Assembly: GCA_964006375.1 (NCBI GenBank)
Contig: OZ023269.1
Location: 64,848,029-64,912,028 of the forward strand
Source of the DNA: Tillus elongatus
Lineage: Eukaryota; Arthropoda; Insecta; Coleoptera; Cleridae
Length of the DNA: 64,000 nt
Reading direction: 5' to 3'
In this document: piece by piece, positions 28,877 through 42,285 of the stretch
Layout of the letters: the number at the start of each line of letters is the position of its first letter
Numbering within the stretch: position 1 is the stretch's first letter
The notes under the pieces: model-generated
The model's database searches: none
What the model saw: only the letters and a program-made list of their open reading frames with translations
Told to the model about the DNA's origin: nothing
Program-made: the position numbers and the translations under genes

Positions 28877-29712
28877 TTGAATAATATCCATAAAACAAAA
28901 CTGAATTAGATTTTTGTCAAGAAAGGAACCATCAAACATGCTCCTTTGTTTTAAATCTTGAAACAGATTCATCCAGAACTGTGCCAAGTGTTTTCTAAGA
29001 ATTCCCCACCAGGCTTCTACTCTTTGATTTGTAGTACTCTTTCCGTAAAGAAAATTAATTCTATTGTGTTGATTTCTTTCTGCAAAAAACTTCTGAATTT
29101 GTTCAACATACCTGTTTTCTGTTCCCATGTCACAGCGAATGGCTAATGGTGTCCCTTGTAAGTCTTCTACGCTCTCAATAAAATATCCACCTATAACGGC
29201 AGGATTGTTATTTGTTAAACCTGCTTTCAGCCAAATAACTTTCCTTGAAAAGCCATCTATGCATCCATGTATAGCAATTCCATAGGGTTTAAGTTTATCA
29301 TAGCCGTCAATATGCCACAAAAAGTTTGGACCTTTATTATAGTATTGTCTCCTTCTTAGTCTCGATTTTCTCCTGAAATCTACTCCTTGTGGGTCCAACA
29401 CCGATAGCGTAGCTCTAACCATTTCTTGAGTGACTATTAAACCAGCCTGCAAACATCGTAAATGCATCCATTTGTAACCATGAAGTTGAGATGATCTTGA
29501 TACTTCACTCGATATAAAATTTATTACAGTTTCGGGTTCAGTAAAGCGTTTTTTTTCTATAGAGGCACATTTTCCCTAAATATCTTTTTAGTGTATTCTT
29601 GCTTATATTTATATCATGATGAATAACCAAAAAAGCTAATATTTCATTGTAATTCATTCCCATTAGAAAATAAGTTGACACGAGTTTATTTAAAGAACTC
29701 ATTGTATGTTGC
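28877..29712 (-). pseudogene. rve-type DDE integrase/transposase, main exon (one frameshift)
   Basis: The acceptor TTTATTTTGTAG precedes 29712, ATG is at 29702-29700, and the donor CAA|GTAAGT follows 28877. The frame starts MSSLNKLVSTYFLMGMNYNE. It is interrupted in an 8-base A run (29549-29556) and continues one frame over as RFTEPETV, then [24 protein letters not shown] and the integrase core. The catalytic residues are D in WHIDGYDKL (codon 29308-29306), D in IRCDMGTEN (29131-29129) and E in NQRVEAWW (29017-29015), spaced D-x58-D-x37-E. This is the rve fold shared with IS3/IS481 transposases and retroviral integrases, in a family common in cnidarian and fish genomes. It should cut and join the element ends. 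The single shift lies in a homopolymer, so a sequencing error is possible. Confidence 0.9.
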
Positions 29713-29803
29713 CTACAAAATAAAGAATTTTTAAAACCAAATAATTGTAAGCATATACACAAAATATAATACCTCTCCTTACGATTAAACTAAAAACGCA
29801 TTA

Positions 29804-29895
<92 letters not shown>

Positions 29896-29969
29896 AGAAA
29901 GGCACTTGCCGAGTTTCATCACAATCGGTTAATTATTTTTTGAGTTATCGGTTGGATACACACACACAC

Positions 29970-30066
<97 letters not shown>

Positions 30067-31060
30067 ATATAAAAATTTAAACTGACCCCGGATATGGGTT
30101 CCAGGGGTCCTAGTTCGCGTTCATTTGAAAAATTTTTTGCGAAGTCTCACCATCGATACCTCTCTCACAGTGATTTTTTTCAATAAAAATTCACTAAAAA
30201 TTACCAAGGTCACAGAATAAAAATGCTTGCCGAAAGAAATTGATAGGAGCAAGGCAAAATTTATGGGTTATATTTTGAAATATCTTTCTGGTAGTATTAT
30301 CTAAAAGATAGATAGATAGGTAGACCGGAAGGCAAACTTCTGTAAAACATGGTACAATTGATGGAGTGCGGAAGCTACAATGAATTAAAATGAGCAATTG
30401 CAGACGGAAAGTCACGATTGCGACAGGCGATATGGCCTTTCGGTTGTGACGATGGTGATGGTTATCGAGCAACAAAACAAATCATAAGAAACTATTTTAT
30501 ATGATGTAAAAAGCAGAAAACATCAGTTGGCTATAAAATAGGTACCCACTTAGCAAAATTAAAACGAATCCTAGGTTAACAAGCTAACAAAAAATCAAAT
30601 GTTCAATAAAGGCAAAAAATTTACAAACTTGCGTATTAGAAGACAACGACGCAAAATTTGTGTTATCTTTTTAACATCTTTTGTGATCTAGTAAAGAAAA
30701 TATTTATTAAGATGAAATGTAATGAAATATTGTGAAATTCTTTCACTAACCTCTAAATCAGGATATATCAAACTCCAAATATTTATTATACGTTATATAC
30801 AAATTCCTACAAACACACAGACACATTAGGTATTTATTTCTCTAAGTAGCAGACTTAAATCAAACAAGAGTTACTGTAATCTATAATTAAAAAAATACGA
30901 CAAAATAATAAACGTACGTTTACTAATGGTTATTTATTTATGCTTTTAACGCCGACCTAACATTCATTCAGCTAAAGTTTCGATAGTATTAGTTTTTTTA
31001 AAAACACTTTTAAATAACAATAAAATATTTCCATATTTATATGACTACTTATTTACTTCG
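29713..31060 (-). other. Integrase gene first intron
   Basis: It holds AT runs (29806-29892, 29972-30062), a minus-strand Helentron-like 5' part and unassigned AT-rich sequence. No gene is seen. The leader exon at 31260-31145 would splice to the acceptor at 29713. Confidence 0.6.
29806..30200 (-). mobile_element. Helentron-like element, minus strand, 3' part missing
   Basis: On the minus strand it reads AGTGAATTTT with partner AAAATCACTG, then the CTAGGACCCCTGGAACCCATAT block (here split by a C/G variant), an AT run, a TG run and a TTATCGG block, ending in a second AT run. No 3' hairpin end was found. Confidence 0.7.
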
Positions 31061-31144
31061 TACATAATTAGTAAAATGATAATATAGGTATGCATTATAC
31101 TATTAACACAACTAGAATAATAATCAATAAACCAATTTACTTAC

Positions 31145-31262
31145 CTTTGACTTTGTAAACACTCACTAAACACCGTCAATTAACTGCAAAACAGGCACAG
31201 CTACTTAATTACGCATCAATAACAGGTAAACGTTCCGTTTTGCAAGTGGCACTACCTACTGA
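31145..31262 (-). promoter_or_regulatory. Candidate promoter/initiator and leader exon of the integrase gene in the right TIR
   Basis: On the minus strand TCAGT (31262-31258) is followed by the same leader as in the left TIR and the donor GTCAAAG|GTAAGT at 31145/31144. Only two bases differ from the left copy between the array and the donor. Confidence 0.6.
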
Positions 31263-31271
31263 AGCTCTCTA

Positions 31272-31748
31272 ATAATTCTGACTTTTTATGTCAGAATTCT
31301 GAGTTTTTATCTCAGAATTCTGAGTTTTTATGTCAGAATTCTGACTTATTATCTCAGAATTCTGACTTTTTTATCTCAGAATTCTGACTTTTTATGTCAG
31401 AATTCTGACTTTTTTATCTCAGAATTCTGAGTTTTTATGTCAGAATTCTGACTTATTATCTCAGAATTCTGACTTTTTTATCTCAGAATTCTGACTTTTT
31501 ATGTCAGAATTCTGACTTTTTTATCTCAGAATTCTGACTTTTTATGTCAGAATTCTGAGTTTTTATCTCAGAATTCTGACTTTTTATGTCAGAATTCTGA
31601 CTTTTTTATCTCAGAATTCTGACTTTTTTATCTCAGAATTCTGACTTTTTTATCTCAGAATTCTGATTTTTTATGTCAGAATTCTGAGTTTTTATCACAG
31701 AATTCTGACTTTTTATCTCAGAATTCTGACTTTTTTGTCTCAGAATTA
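31272..31748 (-). repeat. Right subterminal array of the TCAGAATTCTGA palindrome
   Basis: About 23 units with the same palindrome and spacers as the left array, in inverse orientation. The 75-80 bp length difference from the left array equals three to four units. Confidence 0.95.
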
Positions 31749-31789
31749 TAGAAAAATAATTTCTTAACGTGAGCCCAGGACGCCGTCGT

Positions 31790-32179
31790 AAAGATGTGTT
31801 TGATTTCATAAGACTTAAAAATGAACTAATAGTTATTTATTCATCTACCGAGTTTGAAAATAAAGCTATACATGAAATCGTTGATTTTATGTACACTAAT
31901 AAGCTTAATATGGGACTAAAAGAAGTTTATAAACTAGCAATATTAATTTTAACAATACCAACGACAACGGCGTCCGTAGAAAGGTCGTTTTTTGCACTGA
32001 AGAGGATAAAAACTTATAATCGTTCAACCCAACAAGAAGACAGACTCACCGGACTAGCTTTGATGTCAATTAAAAAAAGTATTCTTGTCGAACTCCAAAG
32101 CAATAAAGAATGCTTTTATGATTCTGTTATAAACAATTTTTTGAAACAGGATCGACGATTGGAATTTATATATAAATAG
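31790..32179 (+). pseudogene. hAT transposase, C-terminal dimerisation domain
   Basis: This is the continuation of the gene interrupted at 4917. It reads KDVFDFIRLKNEL, then LAILILTIPTTTASVERSF and LKRIKTYNRSTQQEDRLTGL, which is the hAT C-terminal dimerisation region, and stops at 32177-32179. An apparent ATG upstream (31769) lies in the TIR of the inserted element and is not the real start. The last ~130 codons are intact. Confidence 0.95.
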
Positions 32180-32481
32180 TAGCCATGTAAGCTTTTTAAT
32201 TTTAAATTTAATCTTATTTTTACGTAAATCATGTTGACATTTAAAATTATATTTAAGAACGCTTGTAACCGATCTTATAACACAATACATCACTGTAGTA
32301 AGTCCGTTAAGTCACTGTCAATGTTTTTGTTTGAGTGACAAACTACATTTTCACATCTATTTTTGCTAAAGAAAATTTTTCAGTGTAATTTAAAATTGAC
32401 ATTTTGTATGCAAAAAAAGTTGTCACCACTACCAGCAACTCGTAGCGCACACCCGAACTTTTTGGTCAGGAGACGCCACTG
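32180..32481 (+). other. hAT 3' untranslated and terminal region
   Basis: AT-rich stretch from the transposase stop to the right hAT end CGCCACTG. It includes a subterminal GCGCACACC matching the left end in inverse orientation. Confidence 0.7.
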
Positions 32482-35400
32482 AAGGGGCCCGTGTACTTTA
32501 GTAGGTGGCTCTACGGCGCATTTACCATTTGATTGTGTCGAAAGGAGTTAACAGAAAATTCTGAAACTTGCTGGGCATAATAAACACGCTACGCTCGGTA
32601 CACGTGAGTGAACCAAACAAATGTAGCGCAACCGGTTGTACCGGAAGTCGATAGTAACTTTATTTTTTCTAATGGCAGTGATGCATGTTTTTGTTATTTT
32701 CGAATAGACCCCGTCATTCTACAGCAGAAACATGTATCATACATCCGCTATCCTTCGACACAGTAACGGAAAGGAAGGGGCCCGTGTACTTTAGTAGGTG
32801 GCTCTACGGCGCATTTATCGTTTTATTGTGTCGAAACGAGTTAACCGAAAATTCTGAAACTTGCTGGGCATAATAAACACGCTACGCTCCGTATACCTGA
32901 GCGAACTAAACAGATGTAGCGCAACCCATTGTACCGGAAGTCGATAGTAACTTTATTTTTTCAAATCGCAGTGATGCATGTTTTTGTCATTTTAGAATAG
33001 ACCCCGTCATTCTACAGCAGAACCATGTATCATACACCCGCTATCCTTCGACACAGTAACGGAAAGGAAGGGGCCCGTGTACTTTAGTAGGTGGCTCTAG
33101 AGCGCATTTACCATTTTATTGTGTCGAAAGGAGTTAACAGAAAATTCTGAAACTTGCTGGGCATAATAAACACGCTACGCTCCGTACACGTGAGTCAACC
33201 AAACAAATGTAGCGCAACCGGTTGTACCGGAAGTCGATAGTAACTTTATTTTTTCTAATGGCAGTGATGCATGTTTTTGTCATTTTCGAATAGACCGCGT
33301 CATTCTACAGCAGAAACATGTATCATACATCCGCTATCCTTCGACACAGTAACGGAAAGGAAGGGGCCCGTGTACTTTAGTAGGTGGCTCTACGGCGCAT
33401 TTACCGTTTTATTGTGTCGAAAGGAGTTAACAGAAAATTCCGAAACTTCGTGGGCATAATAAGCACGCTAAGCTCTGTTCACGTGAGGGATCCAAAAAAA
33501 TGTAGCGCAACCGGTCGTACCGAAAGTCGACACTAACTTTATTTTCTCTAATGGCAGTAATGCATTTTTTTATCATTTTAGAATAGACCCCGTCATTCTA
33601 CAGCAGAACCATGTATCATACACCCCCTACCCTTCGACACAGTAACGAAAAGGAAGGGGCCCGTGTACTTTAGTAGGTGGCTCTACGGCGCATTTATCAT
33701 TTTATTGTGTCGAAAGGAGTTAACAGAAAATTCTGAAACTTGCTGGGCATAATAAACACGCTACGGTCTGTTCACGTGAGGAATCCAAAAAACTGTAGCG
33801 CAACCGGTCGTACCGAAAGTCGACACTAACTTTATTTTCTCTAATAGCAGTAATACATTTTTTTGTCATTTTCGAATAGACCCCGTCATTCTACAGCAGA
33901 ACCATGTATCACACACCCGCTATCCTTCAACACACCGACAAAAACGATGGGGCCCGTGTACTTTAGTAGGTGGCTCTACAGCGCATTTATCGCTTTATTG
34001 TGTCGAAACGAGTTAACAGAAAATTCTGAAATTTCGTGGGCATAATGAACACGCTACGCTCCGTTAACGTGAGTGAAAAAAAATGTAGCGCAACCGGTCG
34101 TACCGGAAGTCGACAGTAACTTTATTTTTTTTAATAGCAGTGATGCATTTTTTGTCATTTACGAATAGAGCCCGCGATTCTACAGCAGAACCATGTATCA
34201 TACACCCGCTATCCTCCAACGCACCGACAAAAACGATGGGGCCCGTGTCCTTTAGTAGGTGGCTCTACAGCGCATTTATCGCTTTATTGTGTCGAAACGA
34301 GTTAACAGAAAATTCTGAAACTTCGTCGGCATAATGAACACGCTAGGCTCCGTTCACGTGAGCGAATCAAAAAAATGTAACGCAACCGGTCGTACCGGAA
34401 GTCGACAGTAACTTTATTTTTTCTAATGGCAGTAATGCATTTTGTTTTGCCATTTTCGAATAGACCCCGTCATTCTACAGCAGAACCATGTATCATACAC
34501 CCGCTATCCTTCAACACACCAACAAAAACGATGGGGCCCGTGTACTTTAGTAGGTGGCTCTACGGCGCATTTATCGTTTTATTGTGTCGAAACGAGTGAA
34601 CAGAAAATTCTGAAACTTCGTGGGCATAATAAACACGCTACGCTCTGTTCACGTGAGGAATCGAAACAAATGTAGCGCAACCGGTTGTACCGGAAGTCGA
34701 TAGTAACTTTATTTTTTCTAATGGCAGTAATGCATGTTTTTGTCATTTTCGAATAGACCCCGTCATTCTACAGCAGAACCATGTATCATACACCCGCTAT
34801 CCTTCGACACAGTAACGGAAAGGAAGGGGCCCGTGTACTTTAGTAGGTGGCTCTAGAGCGCATTTACCATTTTATTGTGTCGAAAGGAGTTAACAGAAAA
34901 TTCTGAAACTTGCTGGGCATAATGAACACGCTACGCTCCGTTCACGTGAGCGAATAAAAAAATGTAGCGCAACCGGTCGTACCGGAAGTCGACAGTAACT
35001 TTATTTTTTCTAATGGCAGTGATACATTTTTTTGTCATCTACGGTTAGACCCCGTGATTCTAGAGCAGAACCATGTATCATACACCCGCTATCCTCCAAC
35101 GCACCGACAAAAACGATGGGGCCCGTGTCCTTTAGTAGGTGGCTCTACATCGCATTTATCGCTTTATTGTGTCGAAACGAGTTAACAGAAAATTCTGAAA
35201 CTTCGTGGGCACAATGAACACGCTACGCTCTGTTCACGTGAGGAATCCAAGGAAATGTAGCGCGACCGGTCGTACCGGAAGTCGACAGTAACTTTATTAT
35301 TTATAATGGCAGTGATGCATTTTTTTTCATTTACGAATAGAGCCCGCGATTCTACAGCAGAACCATGTATCATACACCCGCTATCCTTCAACACACCGAC

Positions 35401-36900
35401 AAAAACGATGGAGCCCGTGTACTTTAGTAGGTGGCTCTACAGCGCATTTATCGCTTTATTGTGTCGAAACGAGTTAACAGAAAATTCTGAAACTTCGTGG
35501 GCATAATGAACACGCTACGCTCCGTTAACGTGAGTGAAAAAAAATGTAGCGCAACCGGTCGTACCGGAAGTCGACAGTAACTTTATTTTTTTTAATAGCA
35601 GTGATGCATTTTTTTGTCATTTACGAATAGAGCCCGCGATTCTACAGCAGAACCATGTATCATACACCCGCTATCCTCCAACGCACCGACAAAAACGATG
35701 GGGCCCGTGTCCTTTAGTAGGTGGCTCTACGGCGCATTTATCGTTTTATTGTGTCGAAACGAGTGAACAGAAAATTCTGAAACTTCGTCGGCATAATGAA
35801 CACGCTACGCTCCGTTCACGTGAGCGAATCAAAAAAATGTAGCGCAACCGGTCGTACCGGAAGTCTACAGTAACTTTATTTTTTCTAATGGCAGTAATGC
35901 ATGTTTTTGTCATTTTCGAATAAACCCCGTCATTCTACAGCAGAACCATGTATCATACACCCGCTATCCTTCGACACAGTAACGGAAAGGAAGGGGCCCG
36001 TGTACTTTAGTAGGTGGCTCTAGAGCGCATTTACCATTTTATTGTGTCGAAAGGAGTTAACAGAAAATTCTGAAACTTGCTGGGCATAATGAACACGCTA
36101 CGCTCCGTTCACGTGAGCGAATAAAAAAATGTAGCGCAACCGGTCGTACCGGAAGTCGACAGTAACTTTATTTTTTCTAATGGCAGTGATGCATTTTTTT
36201 GTCATCTACGGTTAGACCCCGTGATTCTAGAGCAGAACCATGTATCATACACCCGCTATCCTCCAACGCACCGACAAAAACGATGGGGCCCGTGTCCTTT
36301 AGTAGGTGGCTCTACAGCGCATTTATCGCTTTATTGTGTCGAAACGAGTTAACATAAAATTCTGAAACTTCGTGGGCATAATGAACACGCTACGCTCTGT
36401 TCACGTGAGGAATCCAAGGAAATGTAGCGCGACCGGTCGTACCGGAAGTCGACAGTAACTTTATTATTTATAATGGCAGTGATGCATTTTTTTTTCATTT
36501 ACGAATAGAGCCCGCGATTCTACAGCAGAACCATGTATCATACACCCGCTATCCTCCAACGCACCGACAAAAACGATGGGGCCCGTGTACTTTAGTAGGT
36601 GGCTCTACAGCGCATTTATCGTTTTATTGTGTCGAAACTAGTTAACAGAAAATTCAGAAACTTCGTGGGCATAATGAACACGCTACGCTCTGTTCACGCG
36701 AGCGAATCAAACAAATGTAGCGCAACCGGTTGTACCGGAAGTGGGCAGTAAATGTATTGTTTCTAACGCCAGTGATGCATTTTTTGCCATCTACGGATAG
36801 ACCCCGTGATTCCACAGCAGAACCATGTATTATACACCCGTTATCCTTTTCGACACACTAACAAAAACGAAGGGGCCCGTGTACTTTAGTAGGTGTCTCG
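32482..36900 (+). repeat. 292-bp satellite array, about 15 monomers
   Basis: Using GTGTAC/GTGTCC as register, monomers start at 32491, 32784, 33077, 33370, 33663, 33956, 34245, 34540, 34833, 35125, 35417, 35707, 36000, 36292, 36585 and 36889. Spacing is 289-295 bp except 304 for the last interval. Two monomer types differ at the block before GGGGCCCGTG (CGACACAGTAACGGAAAGG versus AACGCACCGACAAAAACGA). Four monomers starting at 34540 recur almost unchanged at 35707 (offset 1167 bp). Frames of 60-100 codons repeat with the monomer and are not genes. Confidence 0.97.
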
Positions 36901-39137
36901 ACAGCTCATTTGTTGATAAAGGAGAAGACACAATAATTGACAAATGAAAACAATTAAATAAGGTTTATTAGGCTTCAGTTTAAAGCGTAACGCATACATG
37001 AAACTCATTATAAAAATAACTAAAGATGTTCACAAATATATATAAAAGAATGACTAAACAGCGAAGCCTGCCATCGTTGCCTAATATTAACTGTTTACCA
37101 AAATTGAACACAGTCAATTATGAGGCTGTTAATGTATTGTTACGAAGTTATACACAACAAATGAAGAATTAATTTTGGTGGTTAAAAAAAATACATTAGC
37201 AATTACCCAATAGTATTGACGAAACAGCGAAGCCTGCCATCGTTGCCTAATATTAACTGTTTACCAAAATTGAACACAGTCAATTATGAGGCTGTTAATG
37301 TATTGTTACGAAGTTATACACAACAAATGAAGAATTAATTTTGGTGGTTAAAAAATACATTAGCAATTACCCAATAGTACTTTCAATTTGTGTCTACGCA
37401 TTTGAAGGCGTTCAGTATGACAAATCACATAGCACGGAAAGTCAAATATTTGACCTTGAATGACGTTAGCACAGCCAGTATAAAACGTTAATTCATAAAC
37501 AGTTAATAGCACGTTACAAAGGTAATTGAAAGTGAAACATCTGGCGTTAAATAACGTTACCCACAGTCTAAGTTTACAACCTTAAGTAAGAAAAAAAAAG
37601 CAGCACTTTACTCAAGTTATTGTCATTTTAAATTGTATCGTTAAATAGCGTTATCAACAGCCAAAATGCACAACGTTGAAAATGTAAATAGCAAGTTACT
37701 TACGTAATTATTGACAGTAAAATATGAGGCTTATAATATATTTACCAACACGCACAGTTTAAGTGTAAGTATGAAAAATGAAAGACCACGTTAGTCTGCT
37801 AATTAACAGTGAAATATCAGGCGTAAAATAACGTCACACATAGTGGCTGTTTACAACGCCAAGTAAGACAAATCAAACAGTACCTTACTCAACCTATTCT
37901 CATTTCTTAAATATCTGGCGTTAGATAACGTGAAATGACAGCTGCTCTTCTTGACAAAGTAAACATGACATTTTACATAAACAGCATCATACGAATATTC
38001 ACTAGATGGGTCTATAATAAGATTAAGGTAATTTGATAGGCAGCTAAATGTGATTAACGAAAAATATTTATCAATTGTACACTTATTTAAATATGACGTG
38101 AAACAAATATCATCACCAATTAGATTAACCTGTGCGATTTAACAGAGATACAGTTCAAAGAAGTTATACATTTAGTAGGTGATTTATAAAAATGTTATCA
38201 GTACATGTAACACGAAAATCTCTTTATTTAATAAGCAAGAACACATTGCGTATGTTATGATGGATGACCTATAAGATAGGCCCGTTGAGGCGGATGGCTC
38301 GCTCGGCTGCAAAGCCGTCGGATGTGCACCCTGTGTACACCTGATATCCTTGTCGTAGGTTGATAGAGGGTACTGTACACTCGACAGCCTTTTACAGGTC
38401 CTCTCTCAGTACAGACGACTAGACGACTTCGGTGCGAGTGCGAATAAGAGAGAAGGCAAACTCTAAAAATTCCAGCGAATACTTTGCATGAAGCCCCTAA
38501 GGAGAAATTAGGCCTATGCGGGACTTTAAAATTCATAAGAACAGTAAACCAATACCGAACATTTTGTGAACCTAAAGGAAGAAAGAGTCATTGTAAAGCT
38601 TGTGGAGAAATCAAATTGATTTTAAACAACTCTTCGTTTCCTGGTAAATTAGTGCCCTCTTAATAATGGCATACATAGGATAACAAGTGCAGCACTGATG
38701 CCAATAACTAATTGTACAGTTAAATCATTATCCCGGTATACTTCAAATAGATTTCCTTGTATTTTGTTTTCCGATTTGTGACTGCATTTACTACAATGTT
38801 ATATTAAAATGCCTCTAAGGCAGGACAATATGTATTTTACGTGAGTAGATATTCAATGTTCATGATATTTATTTAGCGAATTTTACTGCTTGCTTCATTT
38901 ATTTTGGAAACAGATGTACATATTTCGGGAAGTAATTTTTTTGGCTGTTCTCTTTGGAAATTAGGTTGATATTGTGATCGCTCATTAATTTAGAAACTTA
39001 CTCGCAAAAGTGAGGCGTTGCAATATGTCAGAATAACATCGCAAATGTATAACATTGGCAAACAATTGCAGTTAATGCATTCTTTTACACACATAATTAC
39101 GTATGTTTTATCACTGGGATTAACAATGTCAAAAAGC
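36901..39137. other. Unassigned region with a 166-bp duplication
   Basis: Two tandem copies of a 166-bp unit lie at about 37048-37379 (register AAACAGCGAAGCCTGCC at 37056 and 37222). A GC-richer patch at about 38270-38540 contains a 93-codon minus-strand frame with no recognisable domain. Nothing else was identified. Confidence 0.55.
37048..37379. repeat. 166-bp tandem duplication
   Basis: Two almost identical copies, both ending in GCAATTACCCAATAGTA. Confidence 0.95.
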
Positions 39138-39354
39138 ACACTTGGAGAACCCAAATCCCCACAACACATTTAAGAAGACCAAACGATCGTTTCGCTAACA
39201 ACGTTTGCGCCATAAGGGGATGAAAAGATTGAGAATATGTACTATTTGGTAATATTCGGAATGTTTTCATTCTCTGATGACGCTAATTAGGTTAGCGAAA
39301 CGATCGTTAGGTCTTTTAGAATGTGTTGTGGTTATTTGGGTCCTCCAAGTGTGG
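39138..39354. mobile_element. Foldback/MITE with ACGATCGTTTCGCTAAC arms
   Basis: The ends CACACTTGGAG and CTCCAAGTGTGG are inverted. The arms share CCACAACACATT and ACGATCGTTTCGCTAAC and reach about 95 bp each. Related copies lie near 58391-58480 and 58556-58722. Confidence 0.85.
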
Positions 39355-39564
39355 TTGCCAGCGCTCATGACATGCTTCCAATCATCACTTACTGTTAAAA
39401 TAATCATAGTAAAGCACATATAGTATTATTATGATAGAATTGTAAATATTAAAGACAGAAATATGTAACATGTCCCATTTAGGTGCACATTGCTGGGTGT
39501 CTCGCCTATTAATAATGATAGAGCCTTGCGCTTTTCGGCAACGTTACCAACTTTTTGTGGCTTT

Positions 39565-39607
39565 TTTACAGCAAATTCACTGATGGGGAGATCCCGACTA
39601 TTTTATT

Positions 39608-39666
<59 letters not shown>

Positions 39667-39995
39667 AGGGACAACTCAAAAGATATTAGTCCGATTTTTA
39701 TTAAATATGACACGTACCTCCCGTTTGTAAATGGCTCTGATAAGTTCGTTACGCAGGAAACCCGAACTAGCTTCTCCGAGAAAATTTATTGTTTTCTTTT
39801 AGAAAAAATCTTTCACTCAAAAATATATAGAGGCTATGCAAAAGAATCTTGGTACGTAAGTGTAAGATAACGAAAGGAAAGTATATACCAAAAGTAGTAT
39901 TTTTATCTTATATGAACGAAAAGTTATAAAGAAATATTGGGTGTCAGATAATTTCGATGAAAATTCACTACCGAAACGCAGTTGGTGCCTTCATA
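39565..39995 (+). mobile_element. Helentron-like element, short copy
   Basis: It starts AAATTCACTGATGGGGAGAT, has an (AT)n run at 39611-39662, then CACAGGGACAACTCAAAAGA, and ends GAAAATTCACTACCGAAACG with a degraded hairpin (ACGCAGTTGGTGCC). Confidence 0.75.
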
Positions 39996-41222
39996 ATTTG
40001 TTTCTGAAATCAATGATGCCGCAAACAAAATTGTTATAGTCCTCTAAGTTTCCGATATGAACAGGGCGATATTGAAAATATTGCATCTTTAGGTACCCCT
40101 TCTATTTGACAAGTTGTCTGACAACTTTTAAAAAAAGGAAAGACGAAAAACTTTGTGCAGTTTTGACGTAGAATCTACTGGTCTACTTTCATGTTTCCTA
40201 AATAAAACTGTTTTTAAAATATGGATCTGTTTGCTGTTTCCAAAAATATTAGTCGAAATTTGTTTCAACATTTTCGCATGCTGCTAAAAAATGTATAACA
40301 TTATGTGTCTAAACAATAAAAATACATAACTGTCGCAAATCGCATTCAAAATTTTGCAATAGGTCTGGCTAATAAAGGCTGCTTATTCTGTCTGTATTGA
40401 AACTACATCGGGAAAATTATGAAATAGCAGCTATTTGCCATTTTATCTATTGCACATTTGCCCGAAAACAGTGCTACCTACCTACATATTTGTAAGAAAA
40501 GAAAAGAACATTAAGAACAAATTATTATCCTGTAAGCCCATAAGCAAAAATATACCTTGAGAATCGTAACATACTCGCAAAAGTAATCTTGTAACAGAAA
40601 AGGACTGTTCAGAATCATGTATGTTTTGTTGTATGTACGCGTCATATTATATATACTTCCTATTCGAATTGAGCAAAAGAACGGGATGAATGTCTATTTA
40701 GGATAAAGTTTATGTTATTGTGTTTCTTTATTTTAAAATACCATCGTATTGAAGTTTGCAAATGTTATTCTCCAGATATCCTCATAGAAAGAAATGAAAT
40801 GCAGACAAGTCTGCGGACCTAGGGGCCTATTAGGTCCTTTTGGTACCAAACCAATGATCTGGGAAATTTCTCTCCCCTATTAACATACCCATTTGAGAAT
40901 TGTGTGCAGGAAAAACGTTCCTGCTGAGAATTATGTTCGTGTACATGCGCTTAACGAACATCAGCGAGCGATTCAGGTATAGCTATATAAGAAGTAAAGA
41001 TAGCAATTGCCTCTGAGTTTCCCTAAAATATATAAAATGTTATCTTTTTTCCTAATATGAAGCAAGTAACATTGTGACGAATCCGGCCTTTCTGTCTTCT
41101 AGCAACTATTTTGTGTATCTTTCTTAAAAGCAGAATCTGCTATTGTGTCTATAAAGTCGACCAGGTAGATTAAGATGAACGTCGTTTGACGATATTAGTT
41201 ACTTGAAATGCAACATCTCTAA
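39996..41222. other. Unassigned AT-rich sequence
   Basis: No coding region, repeat or recognisable element was found on either strand. Confidence 0.5.
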
Positions 41223-42214
41223 CCGTTTATGGAAGCGGAGGGTGAATTATCAGAATAAAAGATGTAGTAACGAAGCACATATGTTATGACATAGATAACG
41301 GTATATTGATAACGATATTAAGGCACAAAACTTAATAAACATAATAATATTAACAATATGATACATAAAAAATGGGATAATAGAACTTACTCAAGTATTC
41401 CCATCTTTGACTATTAATTAATAACAGTGTTTATATAATTAAATAATCGCGGCGTTATTTACCCGACTACATTTCAGCAGCTTATTTAAAATGAACGATA
41501 TACATTTCCGCCTACATTCTAGAACGGAGTTTAATTAACTATATATTTACTACAATGAATCTGCTTTATATTTACCAACAATGACATATTTTAATTCTTA
41601 ACCTTGCTGACTAAACATTCCTGTCTGGTCTTACAAATTCGTTTGTTATGGTTTATATGCTGAACGTGACAATTTCAACGTTGCTCCATATAATGTCGAC
41701 CTCCAATTTATTGAAATGTTTACATAACTGCATTACACAATTTAACTGACCTACTTGTAATAATTATTTTGGTGTTTTTACTAATTACATTTTTAAGGCT
41801 ATTAGGGCCGTTATGAAATATCATCTGTTCGCCTGAACATACTGCCAAGTCGAAAGAATGACAGCTCGCCCTATGGCTCGGACCTAAATGTTTGATGAAC
41901 TACTAATACTTTAATAAGTGTAGACAATCTTAGGTATGTTTCCGAACTTAATCGTAAAACTAATAATTTTGGATTCAATCTTACGATATCACCATAAATA
42001 AAATGATATACTATGCATACCACTCTATGAGGGTAATCGTAATAATAAATAAATAAATCTTTTTTGAATATAACCTTACGTGAGATAATCGCAATAATTT
42101 AAATTACACTACAATTATGTCTACTACTCTAAGATGGTAGTATAAATCTTAATGATTAATATTTTTTGATACACTCTATGTATCATGATAGAACTAACAA
42201 TGAAAAATAATATA

Positions 42215-42216
<2 letters not shown>

Positions 42217-42278
<62 letters not shown>
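42217..42278. repeat. (AT)n microsatellite
   Basis: AT run within the left part of the BEL/Pao remnant. Confidence 0.97.
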
Positions 42279-42282
<4 letters not shown>

Positions 42283-42285
42283 GCT

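Larger units (their letters stand above)
31060..31789 (-). repeat. Right terminal inverted repeat of the 26.9-kb element
   Basis: Inverse copy of 4918-5740. The near-identical part is 31101-31789 and the array inside is shorter than on the left. The end base is 31789, followed by AAAGATGT (31790-31797). Confidence 0.95.

Noticed and set aside
32685..35842. Repeated 60-100 codon frames with SRWLYSAFIALLCRNELTEN
   Set aside because: They recur once per 292-bp satellite monomer, with different ends and frames. This is repeat periodicity, not a gene family.
38255..38536. 93-codon minus-strand frame in a GC-richer patch
   Set aside because: No domain, no splice or promoter context and no similarity that I recognise.
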